The position numbers and the translations under genes are program-made. A DNA stretch of 64,000 bases. It comes from DATMER01 sp031390755 (GTDB lineage: Bacteria > Acidobacteriota > Thermoanaerobaculia > Multivoradales > UBA5704). The stretch is taken from NCBI GenBank assembly GCA_031390755.1, contig JANMTS010000105.1:62001-126000 (forward strand), written 5' to 3'. This document shows, piece by piece, positions 8,193 to 17,480 of this stretch (position 1 is its first letter; each line of letters opens with the position of its first letter). The notes under the pieces are model-generated. The model saw only the letters and a list, made by a program, of their open reading frames with translations. It was not told the origin of the DNA and did not search any database.

Positions 8193-8816
8193 CTACCGGC
8201 GGGCGCGGACGATGAAGCGTTGGGGGGCGGAGCCGACGTAGTGGAACGGATAGCAGGTGACGAGCGTCAAGGCGGGCTCGTCGGTCGGGGCGAGCACCGA
8301 AACCTCGGAGGGATCGACGATCTTCGTCCACTCCACCTTGTAGTTGTAGGTGCCGTCGAGCATGGTCAGCTCGATCGTGTCGCCCTCGCGGACGTCCCTG
8401 AGACCCCGGAAGAAGCTGTCGCGGTGGGCGGCGAGGCCGACGTTGCCGGACGGCTCGGACGGCAGGGCGGTGTCCGGCACGTGACCCGCGGCGCGGCGGA
8501 GGGTCTGCTTGCCCACGCCCTCCAGGATCACGGCGGAAACGTCGAGCCGGGGGATCTCGATCCGCCCGAGCAGCTCCCCTTCCTGCAAAGGCTTCGGATC
8601 GGGATCGGTCTTCTGGGTCTTGAACGAGGAGAGGGAGTCCGTCTCCGAGGCGCCCCCGGTGGCAGCCCTGGCGGCGAGGGTCTCTTCGAGCCGCCGGGTC
8701 TCCCGGGCTTCGACGAAGCGGGTGTCGAGCCAGGCCCAGGTCCAGTAGCCGAGGCAGAGAATGCCGACCACGAACAGGGCGCGCTCCACCCAGAGCCAGG
8801 TCGAAGTCCTCGTCAT
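8193..8816 (-). CDS. Class D-like sortase
   Basis: A 207-residue transpeptidase. An N-terminal membrane anchor at about residues 8-30 is followed by a sortase fold with RIEIPRLDVSAVILEGV, the catalytic His131 in GLAAHRDSF, Cys188 in TLVTCYPF and Arg200 in APQRFIVRAR. The TLVTCYPF form and compact size fit class D/E-type sortases, including those of Gram-negative bacteria. It should cleave an LPxTA-type signal and attach the substrate to a nucleophile in the envelope. The putative substrate is the gene immediately upstream, separated by an intrinsic terminator. The start at 8816 (MTRTST) is chosen because the extra upstream residues read through the terminator. Confidence 0.92.
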   Translation of the reverse strand: MTRTSTWLWVERALFVVGILCLGYWTWAWLDTRFVEARETRRLEETLAARAATGGASETDSLSSFKTQKTDPDPKPLQEGELLGRIEIPRLDVSAVILEGVGKQTLRRAAGHVPDTALPSEPSGNVGLAAHRDSFFRGLRDVREGDTIELTMLDGTYNYKVEWTKIVDPSEVSVLAPTDEPALTLVTCYPFHYVGSAPQRFIVRARR

Positions 8817-8840
8817 TCGTCTCCCCAAAAGCGTCTCCCC

Positions 8841-8878
8841 TAAAAGAAAATCACCTGGCACCTTTCGGCGCCAGGTGA
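8841..8878 (-). terminator. Intrinsic terminator between sortase substrate and sortase
   Basis: On the minus strand a 9-bp perfect stem (TCACCTGGC with GCCAGGTGA, 8851-8878) continues into an inner CC/GG pair with a short loop. It is followed by a T-rich tract (TTTTCTTTT, 8842-8850). The position, after the substrate stop and just before the sortase start, suggests partial termination, so that the enzyme is made at a lower level than its substrate. Confidence 0.85.
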
Positions 8879-8919
8879 CTGAGTCGATCTCTCTTCACGT
8901 CGTGAGGAGACCGTGTGGT

Positions 8920-9393
8920 TCAGACCTTGCGGGCCAGGCGGGCCGTGAAGGCCGAGGCCAGGGCCAGGAGGCCGGCGATGCCGAGCAGCGGAAGCTCGCT
9001 GGCGGTCGAGGGCAGAGCCGTCGTGTTCGCCGCGGAGCCGTCGTCAGCCTGGGTGGCCGGGCCGGTGCCGGTCTCGTCGATGCCGGTCGCGTTCGTGTCG
9101 GCGTCGCCACGGGTCATGGTCGCGTCCACGTCGACGGCGCCGTTCGCACGGGCACCGGTGTCAACGTCGACGTCCATGCCGCCGGTCGGCTCCTGAGTGG
9201 TCGTCGTGGTCGCGTTGGTGCGCGGACGGGTGAGATCGGTCTGCGGGTTGCCCGGATTGGGCAGGTTATTGCTGTTCATGCCCGGGTCGCGCTGAATCGT
9301 GGGGCCCGGGGCGGACGTGTTGGCCGACTGCGCCATGACGGCGCCCGTTGTCAGAAGGAAGATGGCCAGGACCGTAAGCAGTGACTTTTTCAT
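8920..9393 (-). CDS. LPSTA-anchored surface protein, probable sortase substrate
   Basis: A 157-residue secreted protein. The signal peptide (MKKSLLTVLAIFLLTTGAVM) is followed by a low-complexity Asn/Thr/Asp-rich body. The C-terminal cell-wall-sorting-like signal has LPSTA at residues 127-131, a hydrophobic segment (LPLLGIAGLLALASAFTA) and a basic tail RLARKV. All three parts of a sorting signal are present in order, and the cognate sortase is next door. The body has no enzymatic domain, so it is probably a small, possibly glycosylated or adhesive surface decoration. The start is supported by a GGAGAGGAG Shine-Dalgarno. In a diderm the anchoring nucleophile is unknown. Confidence 0.88.
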   Translation of the reverse strand: MKKSLLTVLAIFLLTTGAVMAQSANTSAPGPTIQRDPGMNSNNLPNPGNPQTDLTRPRTNATTTTTQEPTGGMDVDVDTGARANGAVDVDATMTRGDADTNATGIDETGTGPATQADDGSAANTTALPSTASELPLLGIAGLLALASAFTARLARKV

Positions 9394-9542
9394 GATGAAG
9401 CTCCTCTCCAGTTCCAGTTGATGAATCTTTTTCGAAGGCGGCGGTCAGGAGGTCATTCCCGGGGGGTTCACCATGTCCTGCCGCCATCTCTTCCCGGCCT
9501 GGATGTAGAGCAAGCCCCGTGCCAAGAAGCACGCAACAGGGC

Positions 9543-11225
<1,683 letters not shown>

Positions 11226-11476
11226 GGGGCTGCTCCTGGAATTGTTCGAGGGTTTGGAACCGGCGGCGCGGCTTCACGCAATTGAATCTGCGGAGGCCGG
11301 CCGGCCGCGAATTCTACCCCAGGTCGCACCCCAGGTCGAAGGCCCCGCGCGACGCCGGACTGCGGGATCGGAAGGGCACCCTTTCCCCGCCGAGACGCAC
11401 ACTAGAGATTGAGAGCCACGCGAGGGCACGCGCCCTCGATTGGCAGGAACGTCTTTCTGAACAGGAGGAAGTACTC

Positions 11477-12043
11477 ATGAAGCGAGCCGCAAGAGCCCTG
11501 CTCTGCGCCACCCTCGCCCTGGCCGCCGCCCCGGCGCTGTGGGCGACCACCATCCTCAAGCAGACGGACGGCGACATGATTCGCCAGTCCGGAACGATTG
11601 TCACGGGCCGCTGCACCAACCTGGAGACCGCCTGGGTGGGGCGCACGCTCGTGACCAAGGCCACCATCGCCGTCGACGAGACCCTCAAGGGCGCCTCCCG
11701 CAGCGAGCTGACCGTCGTGCTGCCGGGCGGCGTGGACATGAACCGGAAGTTCCCGATCATGGTCACCTATCCGGGCGCGCCGGAGATCATGGTCCGCGAG
11801 CAGGTGCTGCTGTTCCTGTCGCCGGACAGCCTGGTCAAGGACGGCTACTCCATCGTCGGCTACTCGCAGGGCAAGTTCACCTTGACGGAGACCGCGGAAG
11901 CGGGCCTCGTGGGGACCCAGAACCTGAGCGGTGTTCAGGTGCAGACTCAGCTCCAGACCGGCCGCCAGGCGGCCCGGGGCGGCGCAGCCTCGATCAACCT
12001 GCAGCAGCTTCGGGAGCAGATCCGGGAGATGGAGGTCCAGTGA
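11477..12043 (+). CDS. Secreted protein paired with a matrixin-like protease
   Basis: A 188-residue protein with a signal peptide (MKRAARALLCATLALAAAPALWA). The mature part shows a beta-rich domain (TLVTKATIAVDETLKG, LTVVLPGGVD, EQVLLFLSPD, YSIVGYSQGKFTL) and a Gln-rich C-terminal helix. I do not recognise a named family. Similar domains are remembered next to secreted metalloproteases; that is memory, not a search. The start has a strong AGGAGGAA Shine-Dalgarno. Its TGA overlaps the ATG of the following protease by one base (TGATG), so the two products are probably made in fixed ratio. A role as chaperone, inhibitor or propeptide-like partner is speculation. Confidence 0.8.
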   Translation: MKRAARALLCATLALAAAPALWATTILKQTDGDMIRQSGTIVTGRCTNLETAWVGRTLVTKATIAVDETLKGASRSELTVVLPGGVDMNRKFPIMVTYPGAPEIMVREQVLLFLSPDSLVKDGYSIVGYSQGKFTLTETAEAGLVGTQNLSGVQVQTQLQTGRQAARGGAASINLQQLREQIREMEVQ

Positions 12044-14025
12044 TGAGAATCCTCATGTCAATCAAGCCGTCCAAGCCTGCCAAGCCCGTCAATACCGCCC
12101 TGGCCGCTCTCCTCTCGGCCATGACCCTTTGCGCTCCGGCCTTCGCCGGCGGCGCCCTCGAATCCCTCGACATCACCGGCAACGTCCCGTCCCCGGTCCC
12201 CGGCCATATCGTGGCGCGGCTCGTCCCGATCAAGTGGGACTCCCGCTGCATCCCGGTCGGCTACAGGATGAACAACACCATCGACCCGATCCCCAATCCG
12301 CTCGGGGCTCCCGTCCTGACGCTCGCCGCGGCCACCACGGCGCTCCAGCAGTCGTTCGATCCGTGGAACAACATCAAGACGTCCTACATCAACATGAAGA
12401 TCACGGGCACGGTCGCCAATCCCGGGCTGGCCGGCTTCGACATGGTCAACGAGCTGAGCTTCCGGACCGACGCGGCCTTCGCGGCGATCGCGGTCTCCCC
12501 CTCGGTCACGCTGATCCAGGACACCACCCTGGTCAACGGCGACGACATCGACGGCGACGGCGACTCGGACGTCTCGTCCGCGATCTCCGTGTGCGGCGAC
12601 GCGGACGGCGACGGCGACTTCGAGCTCCCCGCGGGCTTCTACAAGGCCGGCACGATCCTGGACAACGACGTCCAGTTCAACGTCAAGGTCTCCAACGGCT
12701 TCAAGTTCACGGTCAACGACGCCGACGCCGACGCGGTGACGCGCGCGGTGGACATCAAGGGCGTGGCCACGCACGAATTCGGCCACTCCCACGGCCTGTC
12801 GCACGTCCTGAACAATGTGATCGGCAGGACGGACGGCACGGGCGCCACGATGTTCCCCTTCATCGACACCGGCGATCCGGTGGCCGAGCTCTCCCAGCGC
12901 TCGCTGGACAACGACGACATCGCCTGGAGCTCGTACTTCTATCCCGAGGGCACCGCGGCCTCCGGTCCGGCCGCCCTCCAGGCCGGCGACCAGTCTTTCA
13001 GCTCCCGCTTCGGCCTGATCAAGGGCTCGGTGACGCACGGCGTGTTCGACGAGCCCGTCGCGGGCGCGAGCGTCTCGGCGACCGGCTTCCTGGACGGCGA
13101 GCTGTTCACGACCGGCTTCAGCGGCACCTCGCAGCTGTCGCTCGACCCGGCGACCGGCGACCTCTTCCTGGTCGACCCGTCGTTCAACATCCTGAACGGA
13201 AACTACGTCCTGCCGGTGCGCACCGGCCTGTTCAACGTCGGCATCGAGGCGGTGGACGGCCAGCCGGTCACGGCCGGCGCGATCAGCTTCAACGCGCTGA
13301 TCGGCGACATCTTCGGCCAGCTGAACTTCGAGGAGGAGTACTGGACCCCGGGCGACTCGGCCAGCGAGGTCCGTCCGGGCCTGGCGGTTCCGGTCCCGGC
13401 CCTGGCCGGGCTCAACTTCAACAACGTCAACTTCATCACCAACGAGCAGCTCGCGATCGCCAACTTCGGCGCCCGCGACTTCATCGGCTTCACGGCGGCT
13501 CCGGCCGGCCGCTACTACGCGGTGCGGATCCCGGCGGCCGACGTCACGTCGCTCGATCCGGGCAACGACCTGGTGATGCAGGCGGCCACCTTCAACACGA
13601 TCCTGGCGGACGCGTCGGTGGCGCCGATCTACGCCGAGGCGATGCTGACCACCGGCACGGTGAGCGGCGCCACGGCGACGATCAACCTCGCCCATCCGCT
13701 GGTGCGCGAGACCAGGTTCTTCGCCCAGGACAACGACAACTCGCCCCTCTACTTCCCGCTCCCCGAGGTGGTCAACGCGGCCGCGCGCTTCGGCATCCAG
13801 CACGGCAGCATCCAGAACCTGTTCCTGGTGCTGCGAGTGCCCACGACCGCGCCCTTCCCCGGCCCGTCGGCGGCGCCGCCGCTGATCGGTCTGGACGGCG
13901 GCGTCCCTGCCAACGACGCGCCGATCTTCGGCTACTCGTACGTCTCGGACGACGGCGGCGCGACGTTCACCCAGAACACGCAGTTCAACTTCATGTTCTC
14001 GCTGCTGTTCTCCGCCAAGCCCTGA
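12043..14025 (+). CDS. Secreted matrixin-like metalloprotease
   Basis: A 660-residue protein with a signal peptide at about residues 18-40. The metzincin zinc motif HEFGHSHGLSH (HExxHxxGxxH) is at about 244-254, with a Met-turn-like GATMFPF about 22 residues later. Two Asp-rich loops (DIDGDGDSD and DADGDGDF) look like calcium sites. The C-terminal half has beta-sandwich character and a carboxypeptidase-regulatory-like segment (GVFDEPVAGASVSATGF). It should be a zinc endopeptidase acting outside the cytoplasm. The ATG at 12043 overlaps the upstream stop; an in-frame ATG at 12055 is an alternative. The domain between zinc site and C-terminus is not assigned. Confidence 0.9.
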   Translation: MRILMSIKPSKPAKPVNTALAALLSAMTLCAPAFAGGALESLDITGNVPSPVPGHIVARLVPIKWDSRCIPVGYRMNNTIDPIPNPLGAPVLTLAAATTALQQSFDPWNNIKTSYINMKITGTVANPGLAGFDMVNELSFRTDAAFAAIAVSPSVTLIQDTTLVNGDDIDGDGDSDVSSAISVCGDADGDGDFELPAGFYKAGTILDNDVQFNVKVSNGFKFTVNDADADAVTRAVDIKGVATHEFGHSHGLSHVLNNVIGRTDGTGATMFPFIDTGDPVAELSQRSLDNDDIAWSSYFYPEGTAASGPAALQAGDQSFSSRFGLIKGSVTHGVFDEPVAGASVSATGFLDGELFTTGFSGTSQLSLDPATGDLFLVDPSFNILNGNYVLPVRTGLFNVGIEAVDGQPVTAGAISFNALIGDIFGQLNFEEEYWTPGDSASEVRPGLAVPVPALAGLNFNNVNFITNEQLAIANFGARDFIGFTAAPAGRYYAVRIPAADVTSLDPGNDLVMQAATFNTILADASVAPIYAEAMLTTGTVSGATATINLAHPLVRETRFFAQDNDNSPLYFPLPEVVNAAARFGIQHGSIQNLFLVLRVPTTAPFPGPSAAPPLIGLDGGVPANDAPIFGYSYVSDDGGATFTQNTQFNFMFSLLFSAKP

Positions 14026-14058
14026 TCTCTTCCTTCTGAAAGCCACTGGATAGAACGA

Positions 14059-14082
14059 GGGGGGCGGCTCCGGCCGCTCCCC
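14059..14082. terminator. Hairpin between convergent genes
   Basis: A 10-bp stem with one G-T wobble (14059-14068 with 14073-14082) and a TCCG tetraloop sits between the protease stop and the GspE stop. There is no T tract on either side, so termination is likely from position but not certain. Confidence 0.5.
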
Positions 14083-14108
14083 ATTCGCTTCCGGCGGATC
14101 GTCCCGGG

Positions 14109-15659
14109 TCAGCCGCCTCCGGAGAGGATCCGGTAGGGCACGGTCCGCAGGATCTCCTCCAGGGACGTGATCCCGGTGCGCGCCTTCCGCAGGGCGTCGT
14201 CGAGCAGGGTCTTCATCCCCTTGCCGACGGCGGCGGCGCGGATCTGGTGGATCGGCGCCCGCTCGGCCACGAGGTCGGCCAGCTCGGAATCCAGCACGAA
14301 CAGCTCGTAGAGGCCGAGGCGTCCCTTGTATCCGAGGCCGCCGCAGGTGAGGCAGCCGGGGTCGGGCCGCGCGGTGAAGAAAGGGCCGTCGTTCGCCGAC
14401 AGCCCGAGTCGGCGGACCTCGCGCGAGCCGGGCTCGGCCTCCACCCGGCACTGCGGGCAGAGCTTGCGGACCAGGCGCTGGGACAGCGCTCCGAGCAGGC
14501 AGCCCGCGATGAGGCCGGGATCGGCGCCGAGGGTCAGGAGGCGGGAGACGGTGCGCACGGCGTCCGTGGTGTGAAGCGTCGAGAGCACGAGGTGCCCGGT
14601 CTGGGCCGCGCGGATGGCGGCGCTGGCGGTGTCCTCGTCGCGCACCTCGCCGATGAGGATGATGTCCGGGTTCTGGCGCATGAAGGCGCGGGCGTAGTCG
14701 GCGAATCCCATGTTCGAGCTGATCTGCTTCTGGTTGGTCTTCTCGAAGTGGTACTCGATGGGATCCTCGACGGTGAGGATCTTGTTCTCCGGCGTGTTGA
14801 CCCGGTCGAGCGCGGCGTAGAGAGTGGTCGTCTTGCCGCTGCCGGTGGGGCCGGTGACCAGGATGAGCCCCTCGGGGTTGTCGACGAGCCGCTGGAAGGT
14901 CGCGAGCTCCTCGTCGCCGAGGCCGAGCTGCTCCAAGGGGACGGGCGAAGCGCTGTCGAGGATGCGCATCACGGCGTCCTCGCCGAACGGTCCGGGCACG
15001 ACGGACAGCCGGAAGTCCACGTCGCGGCGCCTGTCCCGCTGGTCGCCAGCCCGCGGAGTCTCGAACGTCGCCTGGATGCGGCCGTCCTGGGCCCTGCGCC
15101 GCTCGGCCACGTCGAGTCCGGAGAGCACCTTGAGCCGGTTCAAAACGGCCTGGATGTTCTCGCGGGAAAGCGACGTCCCGACCTGGCGAAGGATGCCGTC
15201 GACCCGGAAGCGCACGTCCACGTCATTCTCATAGCACTCGATGTGGACGTCGCTGGCCTTGAGGTCCACGGCCTTGCCGAGGATCTCGTCGAGCAGCTCC
15301 GGCACCTCGCCTTCGCGCTCGAAGGAGATCTCGCGCACCGGCCGGAGCACGATCCGGCTGCGGCTCTCTTCCAGAAGGCCATACCCTTCGTCGAGAGCGC
15401 GGCGGATCTCCCAGGAGTTGAGCCGCACCGCCTGAACCGGCCGTCCGAGGATCTTCGACACCGCATGCACGAGCGGCCGGCGCGACGGATCGAGCATCCC
15501 CACCGCGATCGGATCCCGGCTCTCCCGGTCCACGACCCCGAGGATCACCACGTCATGCTTCAAGCAGTAATCGCGGTCGAGCATCCGGACCGACCGGGGG
15601 TCGGTCTCGAACTGGGACAGCTCGGTGAAGCCTGGGGCGGGGGGCGGAGTGTCTTCCAT
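14109..15659 (-). CDS. GspE/PilB-type secretion ATPase (orphan)
   Basis: A 516-residue type II secretion/type IV pilus ATPase. An N-terminal MshEN-like region is followed by the core with Walker A GPTGSGKTTTLYA, Asp box ILTVEDPIEYHF, Walker B PDIILIGEVRDEDTA and His box STLHTTDAVRT. A tetracysteine zinc motif (CPQC then CLTCGGLGYKGR) is characteristic of GspE/PilB. No other pilus or secretion gene is nearby, so it is an orphan or works with a distant cluster. ATG 15659 with AAGGA upstream is preferred over TTG 15677, which would overlap the PIN gene stop (TTGA). Confidence 0.93.
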   Translation of the reverse strand: MEDTPPPAPGFTELSQFETDPRSVRMLDRDYCLKHDVVILGVVDRESRDPIAVGMLDPSRRPLVHAVSKILGRPVQAVRLNSWEIRRALDEGYGLLEESRSRIVLRPVREISFEREGEVPELLDEILGKAVDLKASDVHIECYENDVDVRFRVDGILRQVGTSLSRENIQAVLNRLKVLSGLDVAERRRAQDGRIQATFETPRAGDQRDRRRDVDFRLSVVPGPFGEDAVMRILDSASPVPLEQLGLGDEELATFQRLVDNPEGLILVTGPTGSGKTTTLYAALDRVNTPENKILTVEDPIEYHFEKTNQKQISSNMGFADYARAFMRQNPDIILIGEVRDEDTASAAIRAAQTGHLVLSTLHTTDAVRTVSRLLTLGADPGLIAGCLLGALSQRLVRKLCPQCRVEAEPGSREVRRLGLSANDGPFFTARPDPGCLTCGGLGYKGRLGLYELFVLDSELADLVAERAPIHQIRAAAVGKGMKTLLDDALRKARTGITSLEEILRTVPYRILSGGG

Positions 15660-15673
15660 GATGATCCTTCGAT

Positions 15674-16087
15674 TCAAAGAAACGGGTTGATCACGGTCGT
15701 CTCACCGTAGCGGCGTCCATGCTGGAGGTCTTCCGTGTAGAGCACGGAGCAGCCGGAACGGATCGCGGTCCGCACCAGCAGCGCATCCCAGAAGGAGGTC
15801 TGATGCTCGGCATGGAGGTCGATCGCGCCGAGGATGTCGTCGCGTCCGACGACAACCAGCTCCATGCGCGAGAAAAGCTCGATCTTGCGGCGGGCGACCT
15901 CGACCGGAACGCCCAGCTTCCGGGTGGCGGTGACGAAATACTCCTGGAGGATCTGGGTCGAGAGAACCCCCGAGCCCTCCCTGCGGAGGCGCTCCAGCAA
16001 TTCGAGAGCGCGCTGTTGCTTTTCGGGTTCCCGGCGGTCGTCCGTGTAAGCGAGGACGTTGGTGTCCAGGAAGCTAGTGCCGCTCAT
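15674..16087 (-). CDS. PIN-domain toxin (VapC-like)
   Basis: A 137-residue PIN nuclease. The first acidic residue is in SFLDTNVLAYTDD, a conserved Glu in LSTQILQEYFV, and the last acidic cluster in QTSFWDALLVRTAI with YTEDLQHG. It is expected to be an RNase of the VapC type, with a Mg-dependent active site. It overlaps the antitoxin gene upstream by 14 bp, the usual antitoxin-first arrangement with translational coupling. All catalytic acids appear intact, so the module looks functional. Confidence 0.9.
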   Translation of the reverse strand: MSGTSFLDTNVLAYTDDRREPEKQQRALELLERLRREGSGVLSTQILQEYFVTATRKLGVPVEVARRKIELFSRMELVVVGRDDILGAIDLHAEHQTSFWDALLVRTAIRSGCSVLYTEDLQHGRRYGETTVINPFL

Positions 16088-16292
16088 GCAGCTCGTCCCG
16101 GTTGAACCTCCATCCTCCGGAATCGCCCTGCCCGGAGAGGCGCCGAAGCTCGGCCATCTCCGCGTCGATCTGCTGGGACGTCAGCCGGTGCAGGTAGTCC
16201 TGAATGAGCTGATCGACGCTCGTTCCGAGGCTCATGGCCACCTTGCGCGCCTCTTCGGCGAGATGGTCATCAATGGAGAGATGCAGGGTCAT
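16074..16292 (-). CDS. Ribbon-helix-helix antitoxin (VapB-like)
   Basis: A 72-residue protein. The N-terminal MTLHLSIDDHLAEEARKVA is a ribbon-helix-helix/DUF6364-like DNA-binding segment, and the C-terminal helix with a charged tail (LSGQGDSGGWRFNRDELHE) would wrap the PIN toxin. It is the first gene of a two-gene unit with the toxin and would autorepress it. The start has a GAGGAG Shine-Dalgarno. A TAGAAT -10-like box lies about 20 bp upstream, back-to-back with the promoter of the divergent kinase gene. Confidence 0.85.
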   Translation of the reverse strand: MTLHLSIDDHLAEEARKVAMSLGTSVDQLIQDYLHRLTSQQIDAEMAELRRLSGQGDSGGWRFNRDELHERH

Positions 16293-16354
16293 GGCTATCT
16301 CCTCTCAGCTTCAATTCTACCTTTGCCTTATCCAGGGTGCGAGACTGCCCATGT

Positions 16355-16360
16355 TACCCT
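16355..16360 (+). promoter_or_regulatory. TACCCT box, leaderless start at 16367
   Basis: TACCCT lies exactly 6 bp before the ATG with no Shine-Dalgarno between. It belongs to the window-wide leaderless pattern. Confidence 0.5.
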
Positions 16361-16366
16361 GCCCTC

Positions 16367-17449
16367 ATGAAGCCCGACGAGACCACCGGCCTGTTCCTTT
16401 CCCTGACTCCCGAAACGGTGCTTGCCGCGGTCGAGGCGGGGGGGCTCCAGTGCAATCCGGTCTGCTATCCCCTGAACTCGTTCGAGAACCGGGTCTACGA
16501 GGTCGAGCTGGCGGACCGGACGCGGGTGGTCGCCAAGTTCTACCGGCCGGGGCGCTGGAGCGAGGAGCAGCTGCTCGAAGAGCATCAGTTCCTCGAGGAT
16601 CTGGCGGCCGACGAGCTGGAGGTCTGCACGATGCGGCCGTTTCCGGGCGGCGGCACGCTACGCCGGATCGAGGGCATCTGGTATGCGCTCTCCGACCGCC
16701 GGGGCGGCCGGGCGCCCGACGAGCTGGCCGACGCGGCGGCCCGGCGGCTCGGCATGCTGGTGGGCCGGATGCACAACGTCGCCGCGCGTCGGATGACTGA
16801 GCACCGGGTCCGCATGAACGCGGACACCTACATCCGCGACAACGTGGACTGGCTGGCCGAGCACGACTCCGTGCCGCAGCACGTCCGGGACCGCTACTTC
16901 GACGCGGCCTTCGACATCGCGGACATCGCCGAGCGCCGGCTGGCGGACGTGCCCGTCCATCGCCTGCACGGCGATCTCCACCTCGGCAACATCCTGATCC
17001 GCGAAGGTCTCCTGCGCGTCCTGGACCTCGACGACATGGTGATCGGCCCCGCGGTGCAGGATCTCTGGCTGGCCCTCCCCGGCCGCGACGCCTGGAGCCT
17101 GCGGCAGCGCGAGGTCTTCCTCGAAGGCTACGAGCAGTTCCGGGAGTTCGACCGCTCGACGCTCGGCCTGATCGAGATCCTGCGCGGCATGCGGGTCATC
17201 CACTACGCCACCTGGCTCGCGAAGCGCTGGCACGATCCGGCCTTCCCAGCGGCCTGGCCCCAGTTCGGGACCACCGACTACTGGACGCGCGAGACCGAGG
17301 ATCTGGTCGAGCAGCTCGCGGTGATCCGCGGCGAGCTGACTCCCGAGCAAGGGGGCTTCTCGCCCGAAGAGTCATTGAAGGATGAGGAGCCCGTCCTCAC
17401 CAACAAGGACTACTTCTGGGACTGGGACGAGGGCGACAAGCCCTCCTGA
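16367..17449 (+). CDS. srkA: SrkA-like stress response Ser/Thr kinase
   Basis: A 360-residue aminoglycoside-phosphotransferase-fold kinase of the YihE/SrkA/RdoA family. Visible are the catalytic loop HRLHGDLHLGNIL (about residues 203-215), the metal-binding DLDDMV, the substrate region NSFENRVYEVEL, and the N-terminal Lys in VVAKFYRPGRW. SrkA-type kinases modulate stress-induced death signalling in enterobacteria. The C-terminal acidic tail (NKDYFWDWDEGD) fits the family. The ATG at 16367 is preferred to one 30 bp upstream because of the TACCCT box. It is convergent with the next gene and ends in a palindromic element. Confidence 0.9.
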   Translation: MKPDETTGLFLSLTPETVLAAVEAGGLQCNPVCYPLNSFENRVYEVELADRTRVVAKFYRPGRWSEEQLLEEHQFLEDLAADELEVCTMRPFPGGGTLRRIEGIWYALSDRRGGRAPDELADAAARRLGMLVGRMHNVAARRMTEHRVRMNADTYIRDNVDWLAEHDSVPQHVRDRYFDAAFDIADIAERRLADVPVHRLHGDLHLGNILIREGLLRVLDLDDMVIGPAVQDLWLALPGRDAWSLRQREVFLEGYEQFREFDRSTLGLIEILRGMRVIHYATWLAKRWHDPAFPAAWPQFGTTDYWTRETEDLVEQLAVIRGELTPEQGGFSPEESLKDEEPVLTNKDYFWDWDEGDKPS

Positions 17450-17454
17450 AACCC

Positions 17455-17480
17455 GGGCGGCCACAAGGGCCGCCCCTACA
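17455..17480. repeat. ACAAG-loop dispersed hairpin, copy 1
   Basis: An 8-bp perfect stem (17455-17462 with 17468-17475) encloses the loop ACAAG and is followed by CCTACAG. The same architecture occurs twice at 56589-56680. It sits between two convergent stop codons and may act as a terminator. Confidence 0.75.

Noticed and set aside
15675..15677. TTG start for the GspE-like gene
   Set aside because: It overlaps the PIN stop, but ATG 15659 has a better Shine-Dalgarno spacing.
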